A stretch of DNA of 64,000 bases from Campylobacter sputorum (lineage in GTDB: Bacteria; Campylobacterota; Campylobacteria; Campylobacterales; Campylobacteraceae): contig NZ_CP019685.1 in NCBI RefSeq assembly GCF_002220775.1, positions 1,550,001 to 1,614,000 of the forward strand, written 5' to 3'. The position numbers and the translations under genes were made by a program. The notes under the pieces are model-generated. The model made no database searches, was not told the DNA's origin, and saw only the letters and a program-made list of their open reading frames with translations. Shown here piece by piece: positions 39,532-49,321 of this stretch. How positions within the stretch are numbered: position 1 is the stretch's first letter; each line of letters begins with the position of its first letter.

Positions 39532-39954
39532 TTAAATTTTTGCAAATTTATCGTTTAAACTACCTTTAAATTCAGGAAGTTTAGACAATAAACTATCTTT
39601 AAATTCTTCTTTTTGTTTATTTAAATCTGATATAAAATTACTATAATCTTCTTCTAAATTTACTTTTTTATTATCAAGTTCTTTAAGTGCTTTTTCTTTA
39701 GCATCATTAAGCGTATCTTGCTTTATTTTATTTGCTTCATTCTTAGCATTAATTATTATCTCATTTGATTTTACAATATATGCGTTGATATCGTCATCAT
39801 TCCTAGTTGCATTTTTCTCATCTTCTTTTATAGAAGCTTCTCTTTTATCCATAAATGCTATTACAGGTTTATACAAAATTTTATTTAAAAGAGCTATTAG
39901 AAATAAAAAAACTATAGCTGTAAATATCATTAAACGAATATCAAATTCTAACAC
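39532..39954 (-). CDS. atpF': ATP synthase subunit b'
   Basis: 140 residues: an N-terminal membrane helix (RLMIFTAIVFLFLIALLNKI) with YKPVIAFMDKREASIKED, then a coiled stalk helix. Second b-type subunit, so the peripheral stalk is a b/b' heterodimer as in other epsilonproteobacteria. First ATP synthase gene of this series, 52 bp after parB; the a and c subunits are not here. Confidence 0.9.
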   Translation of the reverse strand: MLEFDIRLMIFTAIVFLFLIALLNKILYKPVIAFMDKREASIKEDEKNATRNDDDINAYIVKSNEIIINAKNEANKIKQDTLNDAKEKALKELDNKKVNLEEDYSNFISDLNKQKEEFKDSLLSKLPEFKGSLNDKFAKI

Positions 39955-40006
39955 AAAATCCCCTTTATAATTAAATTATAATTTAAAACCTTTAATTTTA
40001 CCATTT

Positions 40007-40870
40007 TTACTTTATTTTTTCAATTAAATTTTTTAAACTATCGATATCATTAAATTTTAAAATTATATTTTTGCCTTTAAGTGTGCTATTTATACCTATT
40101 TCATTGAGTGCTATTTTTAATATATTAAACTCATCTATGTAATCAATGTGTTTAGAAATGTTTGTTTTAATATTATCTATTTTTTTATTTTTTATATTTT
40201 TTACTAAATTTTCAGTATCTCTAACACTAAGCTTTTGACCTATTATCGTATCTAAAACAGCAAGCTCATCGTTTTTGTTTAGTCCTACCATTATCTTTGC
40301 ATGACCTTGTGAAATTTCTCCTATACTCAAATAATGCTTTGTTTTATCATCTAGTGTTAAAAGCCTAAGAGTGTTTGTTATCTGAGCACGAGATTTTTTA
40401 ATTATGTCTGCAAGAGCATCTTGTGTTATATTATACTCATCTATGAGTTCTTTATATGAGTTTGCAAGTTCTATTGGATTTAAATCTTCTCTTTGAATAT
40501 TTTCTATCAAAGCAAGTTCTCTTAAATTTTGAGACTTCATATCAGCCACTATAGCTCTTATAGTCTCTTTACCTAAAATTTTAGTTGCTCTAAATCTTCT
40601 TTCGCCAGCTATTATTACATAATTTTCGCCATCTTGCTTAACTACTATTGGTTGCAACAGACCATGTTTTTGTATAGAAGCAGCCAACTCTTCAAGTGCG
40701 TTTTTATCAAAATTTTTTCTAGGTTGAAATGGGTTTGGAAGTATTTTACTAACTTGTAATTCTAAAACCATATCGCTTTTAGAACCACTTTCTAGCTCTC
40801 TTACATAAGCCTCTTCAACATCACCTAATATAGCCTCTAAGCCTCTTCCTAAACTTGGTTTTTTTGCCAT
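40007..40870 (-). CDS. parB: Chromosome-partitioning protein ParB
   Basis: 287 residues beginning KPSLGRGLEAILG. The ParB nuclease-like/CTPase motif lies in ENYVIIAGERRFRATKILG, followed by ENIQREDLNPIELA and a helix-turn-helix near 140-165 (ITQDALADIIKKSRAQITNT). Binds parS sites near the origin; no parS search was possible beyond eye. One base after parA. Confidence 0.95.
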   Translation of the reverse strand: MAKKPSLGRGLEAILGDVEEAYVRELESGSKSDMVLELQVSKILPNPFQPRKNFDKNALEELAASIQKHGLLQPIVVKQDGENYVIIAGERRFRATKILGKETIRAIVADMKSQNLRELALIENIQREDLNPIELANSYKELIDEYNITQDALADIIKKSRAQITNTLRLLTLDDKTKHYLSIGEISQGHAKIMVGLNKNDELAVLDTIIGQKLSVRDTENLVKNIKNKKIDNIKTNISKHIDYIDEFNILKIALNEIGINSTLKGKNIILKFNDIDSLKNLIEKIK

Positions 40871-40871
40871 T

Positions 40872-41642
40872 TTAACTCATTATCGAATATGCTAAACTTT
40901 GATATGCCTGAGAGCCAGGTGATTTGATATCATAGAGTATGACAGGTTTACCAAAGCTTGGGCTTTCTGCTAGTTTAACATTTCTTGGAATTACTACTAA
41001 AGCATCATTATCATCTTTAAAAAGCTTGTTGTTGAAATGCTGTTGTAAATTTGCCACCGTTTCTTTTGCAAGATTATTTTGTGAGCTAAACATAGTTGGT
41101 AAAAATCCTTTAATATTTAACTTAGGATTTATAGTTTTTTTAATTATTTTTACCGTATTTAATATAAGAGCAAGTCCCTCAAGTGCATAAAACTCGCACT
41201 GAATCGGTATAATGACACTATCGCTAGCACTAAGAGCGTTTATAGTTATGCTTCCAAGAGCTGGAGGGCAATCAATGATTATATAATCATAATCATCTAA
41301 AATTTCAGCTATTTTGTTTTTTAGTATTAGTTTGCTATCTTTTTCGCTAATCTCTTGTTCAATACCAACTAAACCTATATTTGAAGGTGCTAAAAAAAGT
41401 GTTGGGATATCTGTTTTTAAAATGATTTGAGAAAGTTTTTTTCTACCAGTTAAAACATGATAAATATTATACTCGTAATCACTTCTACTAAATCCCATTC
41501 CAGTGGTTGCGTTTGCTTGTGGATCTACATCTATAAGAAGAACTTTCTTTTCTGCAACAGCCAAAGAAGCTGCCAGGTTTACAGCCGTTGTGGTTTTACC
41601 TACTCCACCCTTTTGATTTGCAATAGCTATAATTTCACTCAT
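40872..41642 (-). CDS. parA: Chromosome-partitioning ATPase ParA (Soj)
   Basis: 256 residues. Deviant Walker A QKGGVGKTTTAVNLAAS at residues 9-25, Walker A' VLLIDVDPQANAT and Walker B YIIIDCPPALG. Partner of ParB in origin segregation. The start overlaps the birA stop by four bases. Confidence 0.96.
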   Translation of the reverse strand: MSEIIAIANQKGGVGKTTTAVNLAASLAVAEKKVLLIDVDPQANATTGMGFSRSDYEYNIYHVLTGRKKLSQIILKTDIPTLFLAPSNIGLVGIEQEISEKDSKLILKNKIAEILDDYDYIIIDCPPALGSITINALSASDSVIIPIQCEFYALEGLALILNTVKIIKKTINPKLNIKGFLPTMFSSQNNLAKETVANLQQHFNNKLFKDDNDALVVIPRNVKLAESPSFGKPVILYDIKSPGSQAYQSLAYSIMS

Positions 41643-42277
41643 CTTAACGAATACATCCTTTTGTTATTTATCAAGATAGAACCATCGTCGCATAAAATAG
41701 CATCTTTTAGGCTAACCAATTCATTATTTTCATTATGCGATGTGAATTTTCTTGATTTTTGGAATTCTATCAAAAACTTACTAAAAATTTGCTTCCATGA
41801 AATTCTTTTTTTTAATCTATCTATAAAAGCATAAACTATATCATTAACACTTAATGTTATATCTAAAAAAGCTGCGTTTTTTGGGCAATTAACTAAATTT
41901 AAACCTATACCACAGATAAAAAAATCGTTTATTTTTGTAGTGATTGTGCCACCTATTTTCTTATCATTTATATAAAAATCATTGGGCCATTTTAACCATA
42001 CTCTTGAGCCAAATTCATTTAAAATTTCTTTTAAAATACAAGAAAAGTATATAGAAACAGAGACATCTTTTATGTCATTTGAAAGATGAATTTTTTTTAC
42101 ACAAAAAGAAAAATATAAATTTCCATTTTCGCTCACCCACTCATTTTGTCTGCTACCAATACCGCTAGTTTGGGATTTTGCAACAATGAAATATGACTCT
42201 TTAACAATGCCATGTTTCACTCTTTCGCAAAGCTCTTTTTGAGTTGAATCTATCTCATCAACAAATTCTATCACCAA
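41639..42277 (-). CDS. birA: Biotin--protein ligase (BirA), monofunctional
   Basis: 212 residues, without the N-terminal helix-turn-helix of E. coli BirA, so it is an enzyme only. The biotin/ATP loop is in SGIGSRQNEWVSENGNLYFS, and WLKWPNDFYINDKKIGGTI is the catalytic Lys region. Attaches biotin to the acetyl-CoA carboxylase carrier protein. It overlaps fmt by 20 bp and parA by 4 bp. Confidence 0.92.
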   Translation of the reverse strand: MVIEFVDEIDSTQKELCERVKHGIVKESYFIVAKSQTSGIGSRQNEWVSENGNLYFSFCVKKIHLSNDIKDVSVSIYFSCILKEILNEFGSRVWLKWPNDFYINDKKIGGTITTKINDFFICGIGLNLVNCPKNAAFLDITLSVNDIVYAFIDRLKKRISWKQIFSKFLIEFQKSRKFTSHNENNELVSLKDAILCDDGSILINNKRMYSLR

Positions 42278-43169
42278 CTTTTAACCTTTTTCCGTTTATA
42301 AAATCTTTTGCCAATACAGCTTTTTTACTAACTTCTTGAAGAGATAAAATCTCTAACTCGCCACCATTAAAAGACACACAAAAACCATCTTTTGTTATAT
42401 TTGTTATAATTCCTTTATTATCAATATTTTTATTTGAGTTTTTTCTTATGTCTAAAAGTTTTAAACCATTTTCAAAATAAATTCCAGGCCAACCAAAATA
42501 AGCTTTAAATTTATTCATCACATCATCTATATTATTATCAAAACTTACAACGCCATCACTTTTTTTAATCTTTACACAACTAGATGAAATAGCATCAAAT
42601 TGTTTTAAAGGCATAATACTATCATAGTTTCTTAACGCTTTTACACATAATTTCGCAGCCATTTTAGAAAGCTCATCAAAAAGCAAAGTAGAATTTTGCC
42701 CACTATTTTTACACATACTAAAACCTAGCATATCTCCATCATCAAGCCCCTCGCCCATTTTCATAGCAGTTACACCAAAAATATTATCTGCGTTTAAAAT
42801 CATGGATTGTATCGGACTTGCACCGCGATATTTTGGTAAAATTGAGCCATGCAAATTTATACAAGGTGCGATATCTAAAATATTTTTTGGCAAAATTTTT
42901 CCATAAGCAGCAACAACTATAAAATCAGGATTTAAATTTTTTATGTGTTCTACTATAGTTTTATCTTTGAGTGTTTTGGGTTGTAAAATTTCTATACTAG
43001 GATAGTTTTGCAAAATAAATTTTTTAGTATCAGGCGGTGTTAATATCATTTTTCTACCAACAGCTTTATCCTCAGCACAAACTAGAGTTTTAATGCAAAA
43101 ATTCTCTAATAAAAGCTCTTTTAAAATATTTGTAGCAAAATCTGGAGTTCCCATAAAAACTATATTCAT
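42258..43169 (-). CDS. fmt: Methionyl-tRNA formyltransferase
   Basis: 303 residues. N-terminal FMGTPDFATNILKEL, the formyl-transfer site INLHGSILPKYRGASPIQ, MKMGEGLDDGDML, and a C-terminal OB-like domain (YFGWPGIYFENG, LKVGDRI). Formylates initiator Met-tRNA with 10-formyl-THF. First gene of the long minus-strand series down to cpoB. Confidence 0.95.
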   Translation of the reverse strand: MNIVFMGTPDFATNILKELLLENFCIKTLVCAEDKAVGRKMILTPPDTKKFILQNYPSIEILQPKTLKDKTIVEHIKNLNPDFIVVAAYGKILPKNILDIAPCINLHGSILPKYRGASPIQSMILNADNIFGVTAMKMGEGLDDGDMLGFSMCKNSGQNSTLLFDELSKMAAKLCVKALRNYDSIMPLKQFDAISSSCVKIKKSDGVVSFDNNIDDVMNKFKAYFGWPGIYFENGLKLLDIRKNSNKNIDNKGIITNITKDGFCVSFNGGELEILSLQEVSKKAVLAKDFINGKRLKVGDRIC

Positions 43170-43259
43170 ATCATCTCTTTTGTTAAATTTATACTATGAA
43201 ATGATAACTTATTTTTACTTTATGTATAGTAAATTTATGAAGTGTGATGTGGTATAAGC

Positions 43260-43293
43260 ATTTAGATGTTAGAGTTTTCTCTAACATCTAAAT
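43260..43293. terminator. Long perfect hairpin downstream of the chemoreceptor gene
   Basis: A 15-bp perfect stem (43260-43274 with 43279-43293) and loop TTTT, seven bases after the chemoreceptor stop. There is no clear U-run, so it may act in mRNA 3'-end protection as much as in termination. Confidence 0.6.
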
Positions 43294-43299
43294 TTAAAT

Positions 43300-45288
43300 T
43301 TAAAACCTATTCTTCCTTACACTATCAACTATATCTTTAGACATAGTATCAAGTTCTTTTGTAATGCTGTTTGTATTGTTTGCAATATTAACATTTTCTT
43401 TTGTTAAAGCATCTACATCAGCTACAGAGTTATTTATCATAGATATTGCTTCAGTTTGTTCTCTAATGCTTTCACTCATCTCATTTATTGATTGAGTTAA
43501 AACATTTACATTAGCTTCTATCTCAGTTAAAGATTTACCTGTTTTTTCAGCAAGTTTTCTAACTTCATCAGCAACAACTGCAAATCCTCTTCCTGCTTCT
43601 CCAGCTCTTGCTGCTTCTATAGCAGCATTAAGTGCTAGAAGATTAGTTTGTTCTGATATATCTTTTATAATAGTTATAACATTTTTAATCTCTTCACTTT
43701 GAGCTATAACTTCTGTTGTTTTTTGATTAATTGAGTTCATTGAGCTAGACATCTCTTCAACTGCAGCTGCACTTTCTTCAAGTGAACTAGCTTGTTTTTT
43801 AGCTGAAGCTGTTATTTGATCTACTGCTTTAGATAATAGATCTGATTTTTGTTGTAAGCTCTCTGCTTGAGATAGATTTTGTTTAAGCATATTTGATATT
43901 TCAATGCCTAAAGTATTTATACCTTGAGCAATAACACCTTTATCTTCTATAGAAGTTGTAAAGTCTTTGTTTTGGAAAGATTTTAATAAATTTAGTATAT
44001 TATGTCCATTATCTGCTATAAGTGAGACTAATGTTGTTTGTAACTCTTTAAATGCTTCTTTTAGATTATTAAGTGCTGGATTTGAAGAATTTGCTTCAAA
44101 TGATACTAAGAAGTTACCTTCTTTTATCTCATCTACAAATGTATTAGCTTGTTTTATAAATACTTCTTCATCAGATAAATTCTTTTTAGTTTTTTCAATG
44201 TTTTCATTAATAGCTTTAGCCATAGCTCCAAATTCATCTTTTGTTTTTACATTTATTGTATTAGCATCTTTTGATTCATGATTTATAAATTTAAATACAT
44301 TGTTTAGACCTGATTGGATTATAGAGATTGGTTTTAAAGCTCTTGTTATTATGAAAGTTAAGATAGATACTATAAGTATAATAAATATAGTTGAAGTTAC
44401 ACTTTGACTTTTAATTATATAACTTAGTGTGCTATCATAATCACTCATTGAGTTTGCTGAACAAATAAGCCAGTTAGCAGCTTCGTATTTTTCGCAAGCA
44501 CCAACTTTATGATCTCCCATAAAGTCATATTCAAAAGGTTTGTTTCCATCTTTATTGTAAAAGTTTATAAAATTCGTAGCAATTTGTTTTACTTCAGGGT
44601 TATCAGACATTATCATATCTTTTCTTGCATGAGAGACAAAGTTTTTTAATTGTATATCAACTAAAAATACCATAGAGGTTGTAGAGTTTTTTATAGAACC
44701 CAATTTTTTATTTAAAGAGTCTAAAAATATATCTCCTGCAAATACACCTATAAGTTTACCTTGTATAGTAATTGGAATAGATATTGTAACGCAAGGAAAT
44801 CCAGTAGAGCTTAAATATGGCTGAGAAAATGTTAGTTTACCATTTTTTACAGCATCTTTATACCATCCTCTAGATCTTGCATCATATGACAGATTTTGCA
44901 TATCTTTGTAAACAAATTCAAATTTTTTACCATCTTCTGTCACAACATCATGAAGGGAGCCATCACTTTCAAAACCTATATAAAACTCATTTAAACCAGA
45001 TGTTAGTGCTGATGATATTAATTTTTCTTTAAGAATATCTCTATCATATAATAAATTTGGATTTTCTAGTAAATGGTTATAAAAAGAATTTACAACATTT
45101 ATTTTTTCTCCAACAAACTGTTCTACTAAAATTTTAGTAATTCCACTAGATGAAGAATTTCCAGATTCTCCCATATCAATATATAGATTTTTAACGAAAT
45201 TATAATTTATAGTAGAAAAAACAATAAAAGCAGTAGTTAATAAACAAAAAACAATAAAAGAAACTCTACTTGAAACTTTACGCAACAT
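43300..45288 (-). CDS. Methyl-accepting chemotaxis protein with double-Cache sensor, phase-variable promoter
   Basis: 662 residues: TM1 at about 9-29, a periplasmic dCache domain (about 35-295), TM2 near 298-318, then a HAMP-like region and a signalling domain with the conserved hairpin tip [20 protein letters not shown]. It ends in KNRF without a CheR-binding pentapeptide, like C. jejuni group A Tlps. In the sensor, Tyr135, Arg140, Trp142 and Tyr143 plus GVFAGDI match part of the amino-acid-binding dCache motif, but the usual Tyr-x-Asp is PYLSS, so the ligand may differ. AAAGGAG precedes the ATG. Confidence 0.92.
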   Translation of the reverse strand: MLRKVSSRVSFIVFCLLTTAFIVFSTINYNFVKNLYIDMGESGNSSSSGITKILVEQFVGEKINVVNSFYNHLLENPNLLYDRDILKEKLISSALTSGLNEFYIGFESDGSLHDVVTEDGKKFEFVYKDMQNLSYDARSRGWYKDAVKNGKLTFSQPYLSSTGFPCVTISIPITIQGKLIGVFAGDIFLDSLNKKLGSIKNSTTSMVFLVDIQLKNFVSHARKDMIMSDNPEVKQIATNFINFYNKDGNKPFEYDFMGDHKVGACEKYEAANWLICSANSMSDYDSTLSYIIKSQSVTSTIFIILIVSILTFIITRALKPISIIQSGLNNVFKFINHESKDANTINVKTKDEFGAMAKAINENIEKTKKNLSDEEVFIKQANTFVDEIKEGNFLVSFEANSSNPALNNLKEAFKELQTTLVSLIADNGHNILNLLKSFQNKDFTTSIEDKGVIAQGINTLGIEISNMLKQNLSQAESLQQKSDLLSKAVDQITASAKKQASSLEESAAAVEEMSSSMNSINQKTTEVIAQSEEIKNVITIIKDISEQTNLLALNAAIEAARAGEAGRGFAVVADEVRKLAEKTGKSLTEIEANVNVLTQSINEMSESIREQTEAISMINNSVADVDALTKENVNIANNTNSITKELDTMSKDIVDSVRKNRF

Positions 45289-45331
45289 AAAAATACTCCT
45301 TTAAATTTCAAATTTCGTAATTCAGAAGTAG

Positions 45332-45361
45332 ATTATATCACTCCCCCCCCCCCGTTGTCAA
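45332..45361 (-). promoter_or_regulatory. Sigma-70 promoter of the chemoreceptor with a G11 tract in its spacer
   Basis: On the minus strand, a consensus -35 TTGACA (45361-45356) and a consensus -10 TATAAT (45337-45332) are separated by 18 bases, eleven of which are G. The -10 is about 45 bp before the ATG at 45288. Losing one G would give the optimal 17-base spacer, so tract length should set promoter strength. Confidence 0.85.
45343..45353. repeat. C11/G11 homopolymer tract
   Basis: Eleven consecutive C on the plus strand (G on the coding strand of the chemoreceptor). It is the longest G/C run in the window and lies wholly between the -35 and -10 boxes. Confidence 0.95.
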
Positions 45362-45405
45362 GGTTTAGCAAAGATAAAAAAATAATTTTTAGTATAAATT
45401 TAGGT

Positions 45406-45434
45406 ATTTTTGGAGGAAAAATTCCTCCAAAAAT
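45406..45434. terminator. Terminator immediately after fdhB
   Basis: A 13-bp perfect stem (45406-45418 with 45422-45434) and loop AAA, directly adjacent to the fdhB stop codon. Confidence 0.75.
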
Positions 45435-46007
45435 TTATGAAGAAAAGTCAGGTTTTACATTTGGCTGTTTTGTCATAATGCGTTTTCTGTATACATTTGA
45501 AACTTCTGTTGCATCACCAACCAAAAGTGCGTTTGTAGAGCAGATAGCAGCGCACATAGGAACTTTGCCCTCAGCTATGCGGTTTTGTCCGTAAAGTTCT
45601 CTCTCTTCATGAGAGTTTGTCTCTTCTGGACCACCTGCACACATTGTGCATTTATCCATCTCGCCTTTTATACCAAAAGCACCATCTCTTGGGAATTGTG
45701 GTGCACCAAAAGGACAAGCATACAAGCAATATCCACAACCTATACAAGTTTTTTTATCATGTAAAACAACCCCATCATCTCTTATATAAAAACAATTTAC
45801 TGGACAAACTTGTGCACAAGGTGCATCAGTGCAGTGTTGACAAGCAATTGTACTAGCAAATTCTTTGCCCGGAATGCCTTCGTTTATTATAAGAACCTTA
45901 CGCCTATTGATACCAACTGGAACTTCATGAGCTGAAGAGCAAGCAACTTGGCAACCATAACAAGCTATACATCGTTGAATATCTACATAAAATTTCATTC
46001 TTGCCAT
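45435..46007 (-). CDS. fdhB: Formate dehydrogenase iron-sulfur subunit
   Basis: 190 residues with four [4Fe-4S]-type cysteine clusters, among them CIACYGCQVAC near the N-terminus, CQHCTDAPCAQVCPVNC and CIGCGYCLYACPFGAP. It moves electrons from FdhA to a membrane cytochrome or menaquinone. It follows fdhA by 12 bp and is closed by a terminator hairpin, so no fdhC follows. Confidence 0.92.
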   Translation of the reverse strand: MARMKFYVDIQRCIACYGCQVACSSAHEVPVGINRRKVLIINEGIPGKEFASTIACQHCTDAPCAQVCPVNCFYIRDDGVVLHDKKTCIGCGYCLYACPFGAPQFPRDGAFGIKGEMDKCTMCAGGPEETNSHEERELYGQNRIAEGKVPMCAAICSTNALLVGDATEVSNVYRKRIMTKQPNVKPDFSS

Positions 46008-46019
46008 AACTTACTCCTT

Positions 46020-48935
46020 TTACGCTTTTTCTAGTCTACAAAGACCAGCATTAAATTCTGAAATTTGAGTATTTATATCAAATCCGTAGTTTGTAATAGT
46101 ATTTGAACTCTCACCTATTGTATAAGGTTTTGCGCCCTCAGGATAACGATCACTTAAATCAACACCTTGCAAAATACCAGCAAAGTTGTATGGTAAACAA
46201 ATTCTATCTGGTGTAACGGAGTAAGAATATATACATTTTACTTTTATTTTAGTTCCTTGTGGAGCGTGTATCCACATCATAGATCCATCTGCTATATTAT
46301 ATTTTGCTGCTAACTCAGGATTAACATGAGCAAACATTTCAGGCGTGATAGCTGCTAGATATTTACTAGTCCTTTCAATCATACCAGCACCGCTTAAATT
46401 TACAACTCTAAGTGAGCTTATGATAGTTGGAAACTCTTTTGACCAATCTTTTTCTTGTTGTTCGCTTATAAATTTAGTTGCAACACGGAAATTTCTCTTT
46501 TGATCTTCAAAAGTAGGATATTTTTTAACCAAATCCCAATCTGGTGAGTGGATAGGCTCTCTGTGTTTTGGAATCTGATCTGCAAATTCCCAAACTTTTA
46601 CCCTAGCTCTTGCATTTCCACAAGGACATACTCCAGCCTCACGGCATTTCTTAGCTATGATTCCACTATAATCCATACTCCAACTTGAACCCATTTTAGA
46701 TTTTTCTTCTTCGCTAAGAGTGATACCTAAAACTTTTTCGATATTTTCTTTAGTAATTTGTGGATGACCGCCTTTTATTTTTGAGCCCGGCAAAGTTATG
46801 CTTTCATCAGCAAGTTGGCTAACGCCATCATGCTCTAAGCCAAATCTATTTCTAAAGCCCATACCACCTTCTATATAAGGCTTTGTCGTATCATAAAGTA
46901 TAGGGGTCCCAGGGTGTTTTTCATCCCAACAAGGCCATGGAAGTCCATAATATTCACCCTCAACTGGGCCTCTACCTTTTAGAGTGAGTGGATCAAAGAA
47001 TTGCCAATTTTCTTGATGTTTTTTAAGTCTTGCAGCAGTTCTACCATTGTTTCCAATACTTTGAGTATTTCTAGCTATCTCATCTGTTGCGTCTTCTGGC
47101 CATTTGAAATCATCTTTAACTTGCTTAATCTCGCCATCAACGATTCCCATCTTCATGCCTTTTACATACTCATCGTAAAAACCAAATTTCTTAGCAAATA
47201 AAAACATTATTTCTTGATCTTCTTTACTTTCATAAAGTGGTTTTATAACTTGTGTTCTCCATTGTGCTGAACGATTTGTTGCTGAGCAATATCCCTCGCT
47301 TTCAAATTGAGTGCAAGCAGGAAGAACATAAATTCCATCAGATCTATCACTAAGTATAGCAACTTCATTCAAAAATGGCTCTGCAACTACAAGCATATCA
47401 AGCTTATCTATGGCTTCTTTTATCTTCACTTGATGAGCCATAGAAGTAATACCTGTTCCTTGAACCCAAAGCACTCTTAAATTTCCACTTGAAAAAGTCT
47501 CTTCTTCTTTTAAAACACCTTGCCACCATTTAGAAAGTGACCAACCTTTTTCATTTCGCCAGTTTCTATCCTCAGGATTTTTAGGATCGTGATAAAAATA
47601 CTCTCTAAAATTAGTGCCTTTTACAGGTTCGCCAAGCTTTTCTCGTGGTTCTTTTACTGAAACTGCAAAGCGTTTTACAAACTCATCAAAATCAACACCC
47701 CAGCCTTTACAATGGTGTTTAAATGCCGAATCTCCCAAACCATAATAACCAGACAAACTATCGGCAAGACAGTTCATATCGGTAGCACCCTGAACATTAT
47801 CATGTCCTCTTAAGATGTTTGTTCCGCCACCTGCTTTACCCATATTTCCTAAAACTAATTGTAAAATAGCTAAAATTCTAGTATTTGAACTACCAACTGA
47901 GTGTTGAGTTATACCTAAAGCCCAGCATAAAGTAGCAGGTTTTGCAGTAGCAAAAAGCTTAGTAAAGCTTTCAAGCTCTTCTACACTACAACCTGTAACA
48001 CGAGCTGTTTCTTGCGGTGTCCAGTGCTTAGCTTCTTCTTTGATTTCATCAACTGCATAACTTTGCTTTGCAATAACTTCTTTATCTTCCCAGCCATTTT
48101 TAAATATCAAATGAAGCATACCATAAATGAAAGCTATATCAGTTCCAGGTCTAATCCTAATAAACATATCTGCTTTTGCGGCAGTTCTTGTATATATAGG
48201 ATCAACAACAACTATTTTGGCATTATTTCTATCTCTTGCTTGCAAGGCTCTTTTCATTGCACCAACAGGATTTGCTACAGCTGAGTTTGCACCAATAAAT
48301 AGTATAACTTTTGAGTTTATCATATCAGCAACATGATTTGTCATAGCGCCATAACCCCAAGTATTCGCCACACCGGCGACTGTTGCACTATGTCAAATTC
48401 TAGCTACGTGATCTATATTGTTTGTTCCCCAAAATGCTGCAAATTTTCTAAAATAAAAAGCTTGTTCGTTTGAAAATTTAGCCGAACCTAAAAACTCAAC
48501 ACTATCTGGTCCATCTTCCTCACGGATTTTAAGCATTTTATCGCCAATTTCATTAACGGCTGTTTCCCATGAAATTCTCTCCCACTTTCCATTTACTTTT
48601 TTAAGTGGGTATTTGAGTCTCATTTTTGATTTTGTTAAATCTATTTGATCTATACCTTTACAACAATGACTACCTTGTGAAATCGGGTGATCAACCGCCA
48701 TATCTTGACGAATCCAAACATTTGAACCTTCATCAACCTCAGCCTCAATCCCACAGCCTACAGAACATATCGAACATATAGTTCTTTTCATTACAGAATT
48801 AGGAAAAGGATTTTTTATCTCTTCTTTGGTTGCGTTTCTTAGTGTTTCGTTGGATCCAAACGCACCACTTGCTGCAGCACCAAGGGCAGCAAGCTTTAGA
48901 AACGAACGCCTTCCTACATATGTTGTTTTACTCAT
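46020..48935 (-). CDS. fdhA: Formate dehydrogenase catalytic subunit, selenocysteine-containing
   Basis: One 971-residue protein with an in-frame TGA at 48392-48390 read as selenocysteine 182: the frame gives HVARI-U-HSATVAGVANTW, the FdhA active-site signature. The N-terminus has a twin-arginine signal (GRRSFLKLA) and a [4Fe-4S] site (CSICSVGCG, HCCKG). Molybdopterin-domain motifs follow (LFIGANSAVANPVGA, CWALGITQHSVGSSN, GGGTNILRGHDNVQG). A periplasmic Mo/W-bis-MGD enzyme that oxidises formate to CO2. An SECIS-like hairpin follows the TGA, and selB and selA lie upstream. Gene callers that stop at TGA will split it. Confidence 0.96.
48362..48392 (-). promoter_or_regulatory. Sec UGA codon and SECIS-like stem-loop in fdhA
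   Basis: TGA 48392-48390 is followed 13 bases later by TCGCC-GGTGT-GGCGA (48376-48362), a 5-bp G+C-rich stem with a GU-containing loop. Distance and loop type resemble the bacterial fdh SECIS recognised by SelB. In this A+T-rich genome such a stem is notable. Confidence 0.75.
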
Positions 48936-48944
48936 AAAATATCC

Positions 48945-49136
48945 TTAATAAGCTACTTTATAAAATTTATCCCAAGCTTCACTTTTCCAGTAAAGCACCT
49001 CTGAATGTTTGCCTTTTGAGTTGCTTATCTTTGAAACAGGCACTGCATTTGCAGCTGTTACAGCAGCTACTACTGCACCAACTCCAGCACTAGCTTTAGC
49101 GACTTTTTTCAAAAATTCTCTACGAGTTTCTTGCAT
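48945..49136 (-). CDS. Small twin-arginine formate dehydrogenase accessory protein
   Basis: 63 residues: a Tat signal (RREFLKKVAKASAGVGAVVA) and a short mature tail ending SEAWDKFYKVAY. Such a peptide commonly precedes fdhA in campylobacters (C. jejuni Cj1513c). It starts the fdh operon, 9 bp before fdhA. It may help assembly or export of the enzyme; no mechanism is known to me. Confidence 0.85.
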   Translation of the reverse strand: MQETRREFLKKVAKASAGVGAVVAAVTAANAVPVSKISNSKGKHSEVLYWKSEAWDKFYKVAY

Positions 49137-49321
49137 GAACCCCTCCTAAAATTTGTCAAAAATGACATTTTAAAAATTAAATATGCAAAAATAGCATATT
49201 TTGTAACAAAAAAATAACAAAATGTGAAGTAAAACCTATACTCTAGCTATATGCTATTTTAGCATATTAATAAATATTATAGCTTTTGTTTTTATATTAG
49301 TTTATAAATTTAATATATACT

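Noticed and set aside
45343-45353. C11 tract as an assembly artefact or as a coding-region switch
   Set aside because: It is outside any gene, and its exact placement between consensus -35 and -10 boxes favours a real promoter element; the exact length still needs read data.
48372-48392. A nonsense mutation splitting formate dehydrogenase into two genes
   Set aside because: The TGA sits at the known selenocysteine site, a SECIS-like hairpin follows, and selA and selB are adjacent.
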